Positions 20,071 to 29,166 of a DNA stretch of 64,000 bases are shown piece by piece; the first letter of the stretch is position 1, and each line of letters opens with the position of its first letter. The stretch spans positions 780,114 to 844,113 of the forward strand of contig PNKY01000002.1 in the NCBI GenBank assembly GCA_013822765.1, in the 5' to 3' direction. The translations under genes and the position numbers were made by a program. The stretch comes from Rhodospirillum sp. (GTDB lineage Bacteria; Pseudomonadota; Alphaproteobacteria; Dongiales; Dongiaceae). The notes under the pieces were generated by a model. The model did no database searches, was not told the DNA's origin, and saw only the letters and a list, made by a program, of their open reading frames with translations.

Positions 20071-21375
20071 ATGCCCATCAATATCCTGATGCCCGCCCTC
20101 TCTCCCACCATGACCGAGGGCAATCTCGCGCGCTGGCTCAAGAAGGAAGGCGACGCGGTGAAGCCCGGCGACGTGATCGCCGAGATCGAGACCGACAAGG
20201 CGACCATGGAGGTCGAAGCGGTCGAAGAAGGCAAGATCGGCAAGATCCTGGTGCCCGATGGCGCGCAGGGCGTGAAGGTCAACGACGTGATCGCCGTGCT
20301 GCTAGAGGAGGGCGAGGACGCCGGCGCCATCAAGGCCGGCGCAGCGCCCGCCCCGAAAGCCGCTGCGGCCCCAGCCCCCAAGGCCGAAGCAGCACCCGCG
20401 AAGGCCGAAGCGCCGAAACAACCTGCCGCCGCTCCCGCAGCGGCAGCACCAACACCAGCGCCCGCAGCTGCATCCGGCGCGCGCATCTTCGCCAGCCCAC
20501 TTGCCAAGCGCCTGGCGCAGCAGCACGGGCTGGACCTGTCGCGCGTCGTCGGCTCAGGTCCGCACGGCCGCGTGGTCAAGTCTGATGTCGACAAGGCCGC
20601 CGCGAGCGGCACCGCGAAGGCCGCGCCAACCGGCGCCAAGGCGCCTTCGGTGCCGGGATTCCAAGCGTTCGGCGAGCCGGAGTTCGAGCTCCATCCGCAC
20701 AGCATGATGCGCAAGACCATCGCGCGCCGGCTGCAGGAATCGAAGCAGTTCGTCCCGCACTTCTATCTCACGATCGATTGCGACATCGACCGCCTGCTGA
20801 AGGTGCGCGAAGAGGTCAACGCCGGCGCGCCGAAGGAAGGCAAGGGCGCCTTCAAGCTGTCGGTCAACGATTTCGTCATCAAGGCCTGCGCCGTTGCGCT
20901 GAAGCAGGTGCCGGCCGCCAACGCTTCGTGGAGCGACGAGGGCGTGAAGTTGTACAAGTCCGCGGACATCTCGGTCGCGGTCGCGATCCCGAACGGCCTT
21001 ATCACGCCGATCATCCGCCACGCCGAGGACAAGCGCCTGTCCGACATCTCGGCCGAGATGAAGGATCTCGCCGGCCGCGCCAAGGCCGGCAAGCTGAAGC
21101 CGGAGGACTATACCGGCGGCAGCTTCTCGCTCTCCAACCTCGGCATGTTCGGCATCAAGGACTTCGCCGCGATCGTCAATCCGCCGCAGGGCTGCATCAT
21201 GGCGGTCGGCGCCGGCGAGCAGCGGGCCGTCGTCAAGAACGGCGCGCTCGCGGTGGCGACGGTGATGAGTTGCACCTTGTCGGTCGATCACCGGGTGGTG
21301 GACGGCGCCATCGGCGCCGAATATCTGGCCGCGTTCAGGAAGCTGATCGAAAATCCGCTGGCGATGCTGGTGTAG
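20071..21375 (+). CDS. pdhC: Dihydrolipoamide acetyltransferase (E2) of pyruvate dehydrogenase
   Basis: This 434-residue E2 transfers the acetyl group to CoA and forms the core of the complex. It has one lipoyl domain (1-80, K43), a long Ala/Pro linker, an E1/E3-binding domain at about 138-175 ([33 protein letters not shown]) and a catalytic domain at about 205-434 ending in the HXXXD active site [14 protein letters not shown]. It follows pdhB by 12 bases. The first of four small cysteine-patterned genes starts five bases after its stop. Confidence 0.97.
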   Translation: MPINILMPALSPTMTEGNLARWLKKEGDAVKPGDVIAEIETDKATMEVEAVEEGKIGKILVPDGAQGVKVNDVIAVLLEEGEDAGAIKAGAAPAPKAAAAPAPKAEAAPAKAEAPKQPAAAPAAAAPTPAPAAASGARIFASPLAKRLAQQHGLDLSRVVGSGPHGRVVKSDVDKAAASGTAKAAPTGAKAPSVPGFQAFGEPEFELHPHSMMRKTIARRLQESKQFVPHFYLTIDCDIDRLLKVREEVNAGAPKEGKGAFKLSVNDFVIKACAVALKQVPAANASWSDEGVKLYKSADISVAVAIPNGLITPIIRHAEDKRLSDISAEMKDLAGRAKAGKLKPEDYTGGSFSLSNLGMFGIKDFAAIVNPPQGCIMAVGAGEQRAVVKNGALAVATVMSCTLSVDHRVVDGAIGAEYLAAFRKLIENPLAMLV

Positions 21376-21380
21376 GTCCG

Positions 21381-21722
21381 ATGCGGGGTGCGCTGGCTCT
21401 GGTGCTCCTGCTGGCCGGCGCGACCGCCGCTTCGGCTGGCGATCCGCTGGAGAAGCAGTTCTTCGATTACTTCACGCAGCGCTGCCAGGCGGCGATGGAG
21501 GCGGAATGGAAAGCCGCCAACCTCGATCCCGCCAATCCCGAAGCGCACGAGGTCATGACGAAATATTGCACGTGCACTAGCCAGGCGGTGGTGAGCTTCC
21601 TTAACGCCGAGGAGATCATCGCCTTCGCCACCAACCCTGAGCAGGAACCGGCCGCCAGCAAAATGCGGCCGCATTTCATCGAGTGCCAGGAGCGCGCGCG
21701 CAAGAAGGCAGAGCAGGGTTAG
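21381..21722 (+). CDS. Small secreted four-cysteine protein, copy 1
   Basis: I do not recognise this 113-residue protein. It has a cleavable signal peptide (cleavage near residue 19, ATAASA-GD) and so is probably periplasmic. Its four cysteines, C35, C63, C65 and C102, follow the pattern C-x27-C-x-C-x36-C, shared with the next three genes. Remaining sequence is helical and charged (YFTQRCQAAMEAEWKAAN). It starts five bases after pdhC, so it is co-transcribed with the dehydrogenase genes. It is the most diverged copy: no anchor, and a longer first spacing. The cysteines may form disulfides or bind a metal; neither is shown. Confidence 0.75.
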   Translation: MRGALALVLLLAGATAASAGDPLEKQFFDYFTQRCQAAMEAEWKAANLDPANPEAHEVMTKYCTCTSQAVVSFLNAEEIIAFATNPEQEPAASKMRPHFIECQERARKKAEQG

Positions 21723-21746
21723 ATTGCTGGAGAGGGGAGAGCGATC

Positions 21747-22106
21747 ATGAAGTGGGTTCTCATTATTGTCGGCGGCATCGTCGGGCTGCTCGTACTGCTC
21801 GGCGGTCTTGGCTACTACTTTCTCAGCAAGCCAATCGATCCGAACTCGGACATTGGCCAGGAGTATGCGAAAGGTTTCAAGACCTCTTTCGTGGAGAGCT
21901 GCCTCGGTCGGGCAAATGCCGCGGCCGCGGATCAGGTGACGCATCAGCAAATGCAGACCGCATGCGAATGCGGCGCGGAGGGTACCTATCATGAGATCAA
22001 GGATGTGCCGCTGACGGAGCAATATTCGCGCCTGCAGGAGCCAGACATGCAGCAGAAGATGGGCGAGATCATGCAAACCTGCATGCAAAACGCCGGTCTC
22101 CAGTGA
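21747..22106 (+). CDS. Membrane-anchored four-cysteine protein, copy 2
   Basis: This unrecognised 119-residue protein has one N-terminal membrane helix (about 3-25, VLIIVGGIVGLLVLLGGLGYY) without a clear cleavage site. The domain outside carries C52, C73, C75 and C112, pattern C-x20-C-x-C-x36-C. The CEC motif is followed by a region shared with copies 3 and 4, including KDVP (VPP in those copies). A GAGAGGGGAGAG stretch precedes the ATG. It lies 24 bases after copy 1. The function is unknown; location on the periplasmic face is inferred from the anchor. Confidence 0.75.
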   Translation: MKWVLIIVGGIVGLLVLLGGLGYYFLSKPIDPNSDIGQEYAKGFKTSFVESCLGRANAAAADQVTHQQMQTACECGAEGTYHEIKDVPLTEQYSRLQEPDMQQKMGEIMQTCMQNAGLQ

Positions 22107-22164
22107 GTCTCGGGAGTCGATGATGGCGGGCATGGGCCTCGGGGCTGAGAGCAATGGTGAGTAG

Positions 22165-22533
22165 ATGCTGCGGTGGTATCTGGCCAGTCTGGTGTTCCTG
22201 CTGGTCGTCAGTCCGGCCATCGGATTCGGCGTCTACCACTATGTGATGACCCATCCGGCCGAGCCGGGAACCCTGGCCGGACGGGTCTATGAAAAGACGG
22301 TGAAAGCGAAGCTGTCGCGCCTGTGCATGAAGAACATGCGCCCTTTTGTGAAGGCCGACGATACCGAGGAGCAGCTGGAGGCTTCGTGCAGGTGTTTCGC
22401 GGACGACATGTTCGAGAAGTTCCGCCACGTGCCGCCTGGCGACCTCGACGCGATGGCCGAGCAGAAGGAGACGCAGCAAAGCGCCCAGGCGATCTTCACC
22501 AAATGCGCCAATCAGTCCGGCGTCAGCGAGTAG
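22165..22533 (+). CDS. Membrane-anchored four-cysteine protein, copy 3
   Basis: This unrecognised 122-residue protein has an N-terminal hydrophobic anchor or signal (about 5-27, YLASLVFLLVVSPAIGFGV). Cysteines C54, C75, C77 and C114 give C-x20-C-x-C-x36-C, the same as copy 2. It is closest to copy 4: both share VYE(K/R)T near residue 41, then C(R/E)C, then MFEK, HVPP/TVPP and an acidic helix before the last cysteine. It sits 58 bases after copy 2 and 9 bases before copy 4. Function unknown. Confidence 0.75.
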   Translation: MLRWYLASLVFLLVVSPAIGFGVYHYVMTHPAEPGTLAGRVYEKTVKAKLSRLCMKNMRPFVKADDTEEQLEASCRCFADDMFEKFRHVPPGDLDAMAEQKETQQSAQAIFTKCANQSGVSE

Positions 22534-22542
22534 TCGGGTGGA

Positions 22543-22902
22543 ATGCTGAAGTGGCTGGTCCTGGCGATCGTGATCATAGGTGCGGGGTTGGTGGGTCTCT
22601 ACAAATACTCGCTGGATCATGCGACTGAGGAGGGTTCCTTTTCTGCCAAGGTCTATGAGCGGACGATTGAAAAGCAGCTGCTGACGGCCTGCAACGCGCT
22701 GGTCAAGGAGGTTCGGCCGCCTGACGACGAGAACACGCCGGCGCAGTACGCTGCGACTTGCGAGTGCGTCGCCAACGAAATGTTCGAGAAGGTCCGTACC
22801 GTTCCGCCGGACGAGCTGGAGAGCTACTTCGAGAAGGACGCGACCAAGACGAGCCTGCAGAACATCATCGAGAAGTGCGGCTATGCCGCGGGATTGAACT
22901 AG
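22543..22902 (+). CDS. Membrane-anchored four-cysteine protein, copy 4
   Basis: This unrecognised 119-residue protein has an N-terminal membrane helix (about 3-21, WLVLAIVIIGAGLVGLYKY). Cysteines C50, C73, C75 and C112 give C-x22-C-x-C-x36-C. Shared blocks with copy 3 are KVYERTIEKQLL, CECVANEMFEKVRTVPP and the final Cys-containing helix. It ends 18 bases before lpdA, completing a four-gene tandem array between the E2 and E3 genes of pyruvate dehydrogenase. Function unknown. Confidence 0.75.
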   Translation: MLKWLVLAIVIIGAGLVGLYKYSLDHATEEGSFSAKVYERTIEKQLLTACNALVKEVRPPDDENTPAQYAATCECVANEMFEKVRTVPPDELESYFEKDATKTSLQNIIEKCGYAAGLN

Positions 22903-22920
22903 AGAACCGAGGACTCACCG

Positions 22921-24321
22921 ATGGCTGAAACCAGTTTCGACCTCATTATCGTGGGCGGCGGACCGGGTGGATACGTGACCGCGATCCGTGCCGCACAGCT
23001 TGGCCTGAAGGCCGCTTGCGTGGAACGGGAGCATCTGGGCGGCATCTGCCTCAACTGGGGCTGCATCCCGACCAAGGCGCTGCTGCGCTCGGCCGAAGTC
23101 GGCCATCTGCTCAAGCATGCCGACGCCTACGGCTTCAGCGCCAGCAACGTGACGTTCGACCTGAAGAAGGTGGTCGACCGCTCGCGCAAGGTCGCGAATC
23201 AGCTGTCCGCCGGCGTGAAGCACCTGCTGAAGAAGAACAAGGTCGAGGTGTTCGACGGCCATGGCCGGCTCAACGGCCCGGGCAAGCTGAAGGTGGAGAA
23301 GGACGGCAAGCCGGTCGCCGACCTTACCGCCAAGAACATCATCCTCGCCACCGGCGCGCGGGCGCGCGCCCTGCCGGGCCTGGAGCCGGACGGCAAGCTG
23401 GTGTGGACCTACAAGGAGGCGATGGTGCCCCCCACCATGCCCAAGTCGCTGCTGGTGGTCGGCAGCGGCGCGATCGGCATCGAGTTCGCCAGCTTCTACC
23501 GCACCCTCGGCGCCGAGGTGACGGTGGTCGAGGTGCTGGACCGCGTGCTGCCGGTAGAGGATGCCGAGATCTCCGCCTTCGCCAAGAAGGCGTTCGAGAA
23601 GCAAGGCATGAAGATCATGACCTCCGCCACCGTGAAGGCGCTGAAGAAGGGCGCCGACAACGTGACCGCGACGGTCGAGGCCGGCGGCAAGTCACAGGAC
23701 ATCACGGTCGACCGCGTGATCCTGGCCATCGGCATCGTCGGCAACGTAGAGAATCTCGGCCTCGAGGGCACCAAGGTGAAGGTCGAAAAGACCCATGTGG
23801 TCGTTGACGGCTATGGCGCCACCGGCGAGCCGGGCGTCTACGCCATCGGCGACCTGGCCGGGCCGCCCTGGCTGGCGCACAAGGCCAGCCATGAGGGCGT
23901 GATCTGCGTCGAGAAGATCGCCGGCGTGAAGGGCGTCCATCCGCTCGCCGTCGCCAACATCCCGGGCTGCACCTACTGCATGCCCCAGGTGGCGAGCGTC
24001 GGCCTCACCGAGCAGGCCGCCAAGGACAAAGGCTACGACGTCAAAGTGGGCAAATTCTCCTTCATCGGCAATGGCAAGGCGATCGCCCTGGGCGAACCGG
24101 AGGGGCTGGTCAAGACCGTGTTCGATGCCAAGACCGGCGAATTGCTCGGGGCACATATGATCGGCGCGGAGGTGACGGAGCTGATCCAGGGCTATACCAT
24201 CGCCAAGACCATGGAGACGACCGAGGCCGAGCTCATGCATACCGTCTTCCCGCACCCGACCTTGTCGGAAATGATGCACGAGGCGGTGCTGGCGGCTTAT
24301 GGCCGCGTGATCCATATGTAG
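22921..24321 (+). CDS. lpdA: Dihydrolipoamide dehydrogenase (E3)
   Basis: This 466-residue FAD enzyme reoxidises dihydrolipoamide with NAD+. It has the FAD-binding GGGPGGY at 12-18, the redox disulfide C43-x4-C48 in GGICLNWGCIPTK, a second Rossmann motif GSGAIGIEFASFY and the C-terminal HTVFPHPTLSEMMHEA with the active-site histidine. It completes the pyruvate dehydrogenase complex encoded by the genes upstream. lipA follows at 21 bases, so lipoate insertion and use are genetically linked. Confidence 0.97.
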   Translation: MAETSFDLIIVGGGPGGYVTAIRAAQLGLKAACVEREHLGGICLNWGCIPTKALLRSAEVGHLLKHADAYGFSASNVTFDLKKVVDRSRKVANQLSAGVKHLLKKNKVEVFDGHGRLNGPGKLKVEKDGKPVADLTAKNIILATGARARALPGLEPDGKLVWTYKEAMVPPTMPKSLLVVGSGAIGIEFASFYRTLGAEVTVVEVLDRVLPVEDAEISAFAKKAFEKQGMKIMTSATVKALKKGADNVTATVEAGGKSQDITVDRVILAIGIVGNVENLGLEGTKVKVEKTHVVVDGYGATGEPGVYAIGDLAGPPWLAHKASHEGVICVEKIAGVKGVHPLAVANIPGCTYCMPQVASVGLTEQAAKDKGYDVKVGKFSFIGNGKAIALGEPEGLVKTVFDAKTGELLGAHMIGAEVTELIQGYTIAKTMETTEAELMHTVFPHPTLSEMMHEAVLAAYGRVIHM

Positions 24322-24342
24322 AGAGCGACTGTTGGATTCGCG

Positions 24343-25296
24343 ATGACACCTGACCTGAAGCTTCGCCACCCCGAAAAGGCGCACCGGCCGGATAATCCCG
24401 TGCTGCGCAAGCCGGACTGGATTCGAGTCAAGGCGCCGACCAGCGCCGCGTATGCCGAGACCAAGGCGCTGGTGCGCAAATACAACCTGCACACCGTGTG
24501 CGAGGAGGCTGCCTGCCCGAATATCGGCGAGTGCTGGCAGCAGAAGCACGCCACTTTCATGATCCTGGGATCGGTCTGCACCCGCGGCTGCGCCTTCTGC
24601 AACGTCGCCACCGGCCGGCCTGACCAGCTCGACCCGCATGAGCCGGAACACGTCGCGGAGGCCTGCGCGCAGCTGGGCCTCAAGCATGTGGTCGTGACCT
24701 CGGTGGATCGCGATGATCTCGACGATGGCGGGGCTGGGCACTTCGCCCAGGTGATCCGCCGCATCCGCGCGGTCTCGCCGGGCACCACCATCGAGGTGCT
24801 GACGCCGGACTTCCTCAACAAGCCGGGCGCGATCGCCAAGGTGGTCGAGGCACGGCCGGATGTGTTCAACCACAATCTCGAAACCGTGCCGCGGCTCTAT
24901 CGCTCGGTGCGCCCGGGCGCACGTTATTTCACCTCGCTGCGCCTGCTGCAGAGCGTGAAGGAGATCGACCCGCTGATGTTCACCAAGTCTGGCATGATGG
25001 TCGGCCTGGGCGAGGACAACAACGAAGTGTTCCAGGTGATGGATGACCTGCGCGCCGCCGACGTCGACTTCCTCACCATCGGCCAGTACCTGCAGCCGAC
25101 CAAGAAGCACCACGCCGTCGAGCGCTTCGTCCCGCCGGCCGAGTTCGAGATGTTCAAGCGCCAGGCGATGGGCAAGGGCTTCCTGCTGGTTGCGGCCTCG
25201 CCGCTGACCCGCTCCTCGCATCACGCCGGCGATGATTTCCAGCAACTGCGGGCGGCACGGGAAGCCCAGGCAAAGGCGGGCGCCGTTGCGGAATGA
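24343..25296 (+). CDS. lipA: Lipoyl synthase
   Basis: This 317-residue radical SAM enzyme inserts two sulfurs into octanoyl groups on lipoyl domains. The auxiliary cluster ligands are C53, C58 and C64 ([12 protein letters not shown]) and the radical SAM cluster ligands C79, C83 and C86 (CTRGCAFC), with the conserved C-terminal RSS (LTRSSHH). Its substrates include the lipoyl domains of PdhB and PdhC encoded just upstream. The stop overlaps the start of the next gene (ATGA). Confidence 0.97.
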   Translation: MTPDLKLRHPEKAHRPDNPVLRKPDWIRVKAPTSAAYAETKALVRKYNLHTVCEEAACPNIGECWQQKHATFMILGSVCTRGCAFCNVATGRPDQLDPHEPEHVAEACAQLGLKHVVVTSVDRDDLDDGGAGHFAQVIRRIRAVSPGTTIEVLTPDFLNKPGAIAKVVEARPDVFNHNLETVPRLYRSVRPGARYFTSLRLLQSVKEIDPLMFTKSGMMVGLGEDNNEVFQVMDDLRAADVDFLTIGQYLQPTKKHHAVERFVPPAEFEMFKRQAMGKGFLLVAASPLTRSSHHAGDDFQQLRAAREAQAKAGAVAE

Positions 25297-25748
25297 AGGT
25301 CCACACCGAACAAAAGATCCTGCCTTTCAAGCCGGACGAGATATTCGAACTGGTCGGTGACGTCGCGAAGTATCCGGAGTTCCTGCCCTGGTGCACCGGC
25401 GCGCGCATCCGCGAAAAGCAGAAGACCTCGACCGGCGAGACCATGATCGCCGACTTGATGATCGGCTTCAAAATGGTGCGCGAGAAGTTCACCAGCCGAG
25501 TCACGCTGGATCGGCCGAACCTGCGCATCGACGTCAACTATCTGCAAGGGCCATTCAAGACGCTGAAGAACCACTGGACCTTCTCTGCGACCCAGAACGG
25601 GCAGTGCCAGATCGACTTTCACCTGGAGTTCGAGTTCAGCTCGGTCCTGCTGCAGAAGCTGATCGGCGTGCTGTTCCACGAGGCGGTGCGCCGCATGGTG
25701 GCGGCGTTCGAAGCCCGCGCTTATCAGCTCTATAAGCCGATCTCGTAA
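25293..25748 (+). CDS. Coq10/RatA-like START-domain protein
   Basis: This 151-residue protein has a single SRPBCC (START-like) hydrophobic-pocket domain: [25 protein letters not shown] at the start, LPWCTGARI, and WTFSATQ...[13 protein letters not shown]. In mitochondria, Coq10 helps ubiquinone function; RatA-type homologues were proposed to affect ribosomes. In alphaproteobacteria this gene commonly follows lipA, and a quinone-chaperone role is the more likely reading. It overlaps lipA by four bases and converges with the DUF429 gene, overlapping it by 19 bases. Confidence 0.85.
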   Translation: MKVHTEQKILPFKPDEIFELVGDVAKYPEFLPWCTGARIREKQKTSTGETMIADLMIGFKMVREKFTSRVTLDRPNLRIDVNYLQGPFKTLKNHWTFSATQNGQCQIDFHLEFEFSSVLLQKLIGVLFHEAVRRMVAAFEARAYQLYKPIS

Positions 25749-26536
25749 TAGACCCGGCCCTCCAGTCGCTGGAACGCATCCGGCTCCTTCGTCAGGTCGG
25801 CGCGCGCCGTTGCGACCGCGCCGATGGCGGCATCGAGCGCGTCGCCGCCTTCGTTGTCGACCAGGAGCGAGCGCATCCCGCGGCTGGGCGCGGACAGCGT
25901 GCCGCGATCGATCAGTCCATCCAGGATCCGCCGGCGCGCTTTCCGGTGCGCGGCGTCCTTGCCCTTGTAGGGCGGGTAGAGATCGATCGACTTCAAGGTG
26001 CACGCGGCGCAGACCTCGATCAACGTCGGCTTGCCCGCCAGGAGCTTCAGCTGCGGTCGCACCGTTGCGGCTCTGTTCGCGACGAGCGGCCGCAACACAC
26101 CGGATATGCCCCACCAGGTCTGGCGATAGAGACGCAGATTGTAGGAATTGAACGGGGTCTTGGCGATCCGGTCGGTCATGCGCTTGTGCTCGGCGGCGTT
26201 GTGCCGGGTGCGCATCAGGCTGCGGAACGTATCGGCGTCGGTGAAGTCTGCGGCATAGCGCAAGGCGAAGCTGCGCCAACTCCGCGCGCCGACCAGATCG
26301 CGCGGCAGGCTGAACGGGAAGTCGCAGCCGACACGCGCGACACCAAGGCCGGCGATATGGCGCGCGAGAGCGGGGACAGCTTCGGCGGGTGCTTTTCCGC
26401 CACCCGGCAGGTCAATGGCCGCGACACAGGCCAACAGGTCCAGCGCACCGTTGCCGTCAAGCCGGCCCTCCGCCACCCAGATCTTGCGGCCGGCGTCGCT
26501 GGCGCCGCTGAAGTCGACGCCGAGGATGCGCGTCAC
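25730..26536 (-). CDS. DUF429 family protein
   Basis: This 268-residue protein belongs to the DUF429 family, predicted to have an RNase H-like nuclease fold. The opening ILGVDFSGASDAGRKIWVAEG carries the conserved aspartate, and FPFSLPRD and EVCAACTLKSIDLYPPYKG are internal blocks. The C-terminal DNEGGDALDAAIGAVATA supplies another conserved acidic pair. The start is GTG at 26536, overlapping the cinA stop (GTGA). The cellular role of the family is not established. Confidence 0.82.
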   Translation of the reverse strand: MTRILGVDFSGASDAGRKIWVAEGRLDGNGALDLLACVAAIDLPGGGKAPAEAVPALARHIAGLGVARVGCDFPFSLPRDLVGARSWRSFALRYAADFTDADTFRSLMRTRHNAAEHKRMTDRIAKTPFNSYNLRLYRQTWWGISGVLRPLVANRAATVRPQLKLLAGKPTLIEVCAACTLKSIDLYPPYKGKDAAHRKARRRILDGLIDRGTLSAPSRGMRSLLVDNEGGDALDAAIGAVATARADLTKEPDAFQRLEGRVYYEIGL

Positions 26537-27000
26537 GAAGCGGCCTCGGCCAACATCTCCAGCGCGCGCTCGACGGTCGCCTGCCGCACCGCGGCGCGGT
26601 CGCCGTGGAACTGGTGACGCTCGATCACCGGATCGGCGCCGCGCCGCGCGACCGCGAGATAGACCAGGCCCACCGGCTTGGCCTCCGTTCCGCCGCCAGG
26701 CCCGGCAACGCCGGTCACCGCCACCGCCACGTCCGCCTTGGAATGCCTGAGCGCGCCTGCCGCCATCTCGCGCGCCACATGCACGCTGACCGCGCCGTGA
26801 TGCGCGATGAGGTCGGCCGGCACGCCGATCAACTCGGTCTTGGCTTCGTTGGAGTAGGTGACGAAACCGCGCTCGAATACATCGGATGATCCCGCGATAT
26901 CCGTGATGGCGGCCGCGATCATCCCGCCGGTGCAGGATTCCGCGGTCGCAATGCGCAGTTGCTTGGCGCGGTAGAGATCGAGGAGGGTGGTCGCGTCCAT
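26533..27000 (-). CDS. pncC: CinA C-terminal domain protein (nicotinamide-nucleotide amidase type)
   Basis: This 155-residue protein is a stand-alone CinA C-terminal domain. Family blocks are ATAESCTGGMIAAAITDIAGSS, FVTYSNEAK and VAVTGVAGPGGGTEAKPVG. Members hydrolyse nicotinamide mononucleotide to nicotinate mononucleotide, salvaging NAD. The N-terminal competence-damage domain of longer CinA proteins is absent. ATG at 27000 has GAGGAG about ten bases upstream; an alternative ATG at 27018 adds six residues. It lies between ispDF and the DUF429 gene on the same strand. Confidence 0.9.
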   Translation of the reverse strand: MDATTLLDLYRAKQLRIATAESCTGGMIAAAITDIAGSSDVFERGFVTYSNEAKTELIGVPADLIAHHGAVSVHVAREMAAGALRHSKADVAVAVTGVAGPGGGTEAKPVGLVYLAVARRGADPVIERHQFHGDRAAVRQATVERALEMLAEAAS

Positions 27001-27040
27001 GGTTCGTGTGCTCCTCATTCACGCTGCGAGGAGAGAGTGG

Positions 27041-28204
27041 CTAGCTCGCTGGCAACGCCACCGTTGCCGTGGCCTGTGCGGCGATGCCTTCGCCGCGACC
27101 GGTGAAGCCGAGTTTCTCCGTCGTCGTCGCCTTCACGCTGACCCGGTTGGCGGAGATTTTCAAGATTTCAGCGACGCGCTTCACCATGGCGTCGCGGTGC
27201 GGCCCGACTTTCGGCCGCTCGCAGATGATGGTGACGTCGCAATGCGCCACGCGACCGCCGCGCTCCGCCACCAGCTTGGCGGCGTGGTCCAGGAACTTCC
27301 AGGATTCGGCGCCGCGCCACTTCGGATCGCTCGGCGGGAAATGCGCGCCGATGTCCTTGGCGCCGATCGCACCCAGGATCGCGTCGGTGATGGCGTGCAG
27401 CCCGACGTCCGCGTCCGAATGCCCTTCCAGCGCCATGTCGCAGGGGATGCGCACGCCGCACATCGTCACGCCATCGCCGGGGATGATCCGATGCACGTCG
27501 AAGCCATTGCCGGTTCGGAATTCCATCTGTGTGCCGATCATCCGCTCCGCCCGCTCCATGTCGTCCTGTGTCGTCACCTTGAAATTACGCTCCGAGCCCA
27601 TCACGAAGGTGACGGGAATGCCGGCCGCCTCCGCCACCGCCGCGTCGTCGGTCAGCTCGCCGCCCGCCACCTTGCGGTGCGCCGCCAGGATAGCAGCGAA
27701 ATGGAAGGCCTGCGGCGTCTGGGCGCGCCACAGGTCGCGCCGGTCGACGGTATCGCCAACCCGCCCACCCGCGCCGCGCTTGATGGTGTCGACCACCGGG
27801 ACCGCGACCAAGATGGCCGGATGCTGCGCCAGCGCGTCGATGGTCCGGCTGATCGTGCCGGGATCGATCAGCGGCCGCGCGGCGTCATGGATCAGCACGT
27901 AGTCCGGCCGCTCGGCCGCCAACCGCTCCAGGCCGTTCAGCACCGAGCCTTGCCGCGTCGCACCACCCTCGACCGGCGGCAGCAGCCTAGCGACGCCGGC
28001 GGCGGCCACGTCATAAAGATCGCGCTGCGCGGGATGGATCGCCACCACGATGCCCACGATCCCGGGATGCGCCGCGAAGGTCTCCAGGCTGTGTCGCAGC
28101 ATGGGCTTGCCGGCGAGCGTTTGGTACTGCTTCGGGAGGTCGCCGCCAAAGCGCTGACCGCTGCCGGCGGCGACGACAAGAACGAACGTGCGAGCTGAGG
28201 GCAT
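27041..28204 (-). CDS. ispDF: Bifunctional IspD/IspF of the MEP isoprenoid pathway
   Basis: This 387-residue protein fuses two MEP-pathway enzymes. Residues 1-225 are 2-C-methylerythritol 4-phosphate cytidylyltransferase (VLVVAAGSGQRFGGDLPKQY, HDAARPL). Residues 228-387 are MECDP synthase (GNGFDVHRI metal site, GHSDADVGLHAITDAI). The fusion is common in alphaproteobacteria and supports the lineage call. ATG at 28204 is chosen because it begins the family-conserved segment; the longer frame is antisense to the next gene. It heads a three-gene minus-strand run with pncC and the DUF429 gene. Confidence 0.96.
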   Translation of the reverse strand: MPSARTFVLVVAAGSGQRFGGDLPKQYQTLAGKPMLRHSLETFAAHPGIVGIVVAIHPAQRDLYDVAAAGVARLLPPVEGGATRQGSVLNGLERLAAERPDYVLIHDAARPLIDPGTISRTIDALAQHPAILVAVPVVDTIKRGAGGRVGDTVDRRDLWRAQTPQAFHFAAILAAHRKVAGGELTDDAAVAEAAGIPVTFVMGSERNFKVTTQDDMERAERMIGTQMEFRTGNGFDVHRIIPGDGVTMCGVRIPCDMALEGHSDADVGLHAITDAILGAIGAKDIGAHFPPSDPKWRGAESWKFLDHAAKLVAERGGRVAHCDVTIICERPKVGPHRDAMVKRVAEILKISANRVSVKATTTEKLGFTGRGEGIAAQATATVALPAS

Positions 28205-28254
28205 ATCCAGAAAGGTATGAGGCGCGTTTGCCAAGGCCCGGCAGTTTAACGATA

Positions 28255-29070
28255 ATGCGCGACATGTCGACCTTCCCGATTGCCGCGATCGCGGCCGTCT
28301 TCGCCCTTCTTCCGATCTCCGTCCTCGCCTGCAAGGGCAGGCTGGAGCGCAACATGCTCGGCTGGCTGCTGCTGGCTGCGGCTGTCGTCGGCGGTTCGCT
28401 GCCGGCAATCGTCGAGCTGCAGTCGGGATGGCGTTCGGGGCTGGCAGCAAGCCTGCACGTGACGGCCATTGCCATCCTGGTCGTGTTTGCCGCTTCGGTC
28501 GTGCTGAACGCGGCGGCACTCCGCTTGGCGGCCCTGGTCGGACCCTACGTGCTGCTCCTGATCCTGCTCGGCTGGCTCGCATCTGCATTCCAGGTCGAGC
28601 CGCCCACTGCCGTAGCGCCCGGTGCGTGGTTCGCCGGCCACGTCCTGCTCTCCATCGCCGCCTATGCCGCCCTGACGCTGGCCGCCGTGGCGGCCTGCGG
28701 AGTGCTGCTGGAAGAGCGGGCGTTCAAGGCACGGACCGACAGCTGGTCGACCCGGGTGCTGCCGCCTCTGGCGGAGACCGAGGCGCTGCAGAATGCGCTG
28801 CTGAAACTGGCCGCGATCCTGCTCCTTCTGGCGCTCGCGACCGGGGCCGCCAACGAGTTCCTGGTAGCAGGCCAAGCGCTCGTCTTCAGCCACAAAATCC
28901 TGTTGTCGTTCCTGGGCTTCGGGGTCGTTCTGATCCTGCTCATCCTGCACCACCGGACGGGTCTGCGCGGGCGCCGGGCGGCCCGCTGGCTGCTGAGCGG
29001 ATACCTGTTGCTGACCCTGGCCTATCCGGGGGTCAAGTTCGTCCGCGAAATCCTCATCGGGCAGGGCTAG
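28255..29070 (+). CDS. CcsA/YpjD-like cytochrome c assembly family membrane protein
   Basis: This 271-residue protein has about eight membrane helices. HVLLSIAAYAALTLAAVAACGVLLEE and the FSHKILLSFLGFGVVLILLILHH stretch, each with a histidine suited to haem binding, match the CcsA/CcmC superfamily as found in YpjD-type proteins. Those relatives are linked to haem handling or divalent cation transport, but the function is not fixed. The start may be ATG 28255 or 28264. It is divergent from ispDF. Confidence 0.75.
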   Translation: MRDMSTFPIAAIAAVFALLPISVLACKGRLERNMLGWLLLAAAVVGGSLPAIVELQSGWRSGLAASLHVTAIAILVVFAASVVLNAAALRLAALVGPYVLLLILLGWLASAFQVEPPTAVAPGAWFAGHVLLSIAAYAALTLAAVAACGVLLEERAFKARTDSWSTRVLPPLAETEALQNALLKLAAILLLLALATGAANEFLVAGQALVFSHKILLSFLGFGVVLILLILHHRTGLRGRRAARWLLSGYLLLTLAYPGVKFVREILIGQG

Positions 29071-29098
29071 CCATTAGTCTAGGACGAGCTTTTTTGCT

Positions 29099-29126
29099 TT
29101 GCAGCATCGACTCGCCGCCCTATAAC
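29099..29126 (+). promoter_or_regulatory. Putative promoter of the dusB-ntr operon
   Basis: TTGCAG (29099-29104) and TATAAC (29121-29126) are spaced by 16 bases, about 40 bases before the dusB GTG. A T-run (29090-29095) lies just upstream. Confidence 0.45.
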
Positions 29127-29166
29127 TCTGCTCAGAATTTGGGCAAGCCAGACGAGTGATGAAAAA

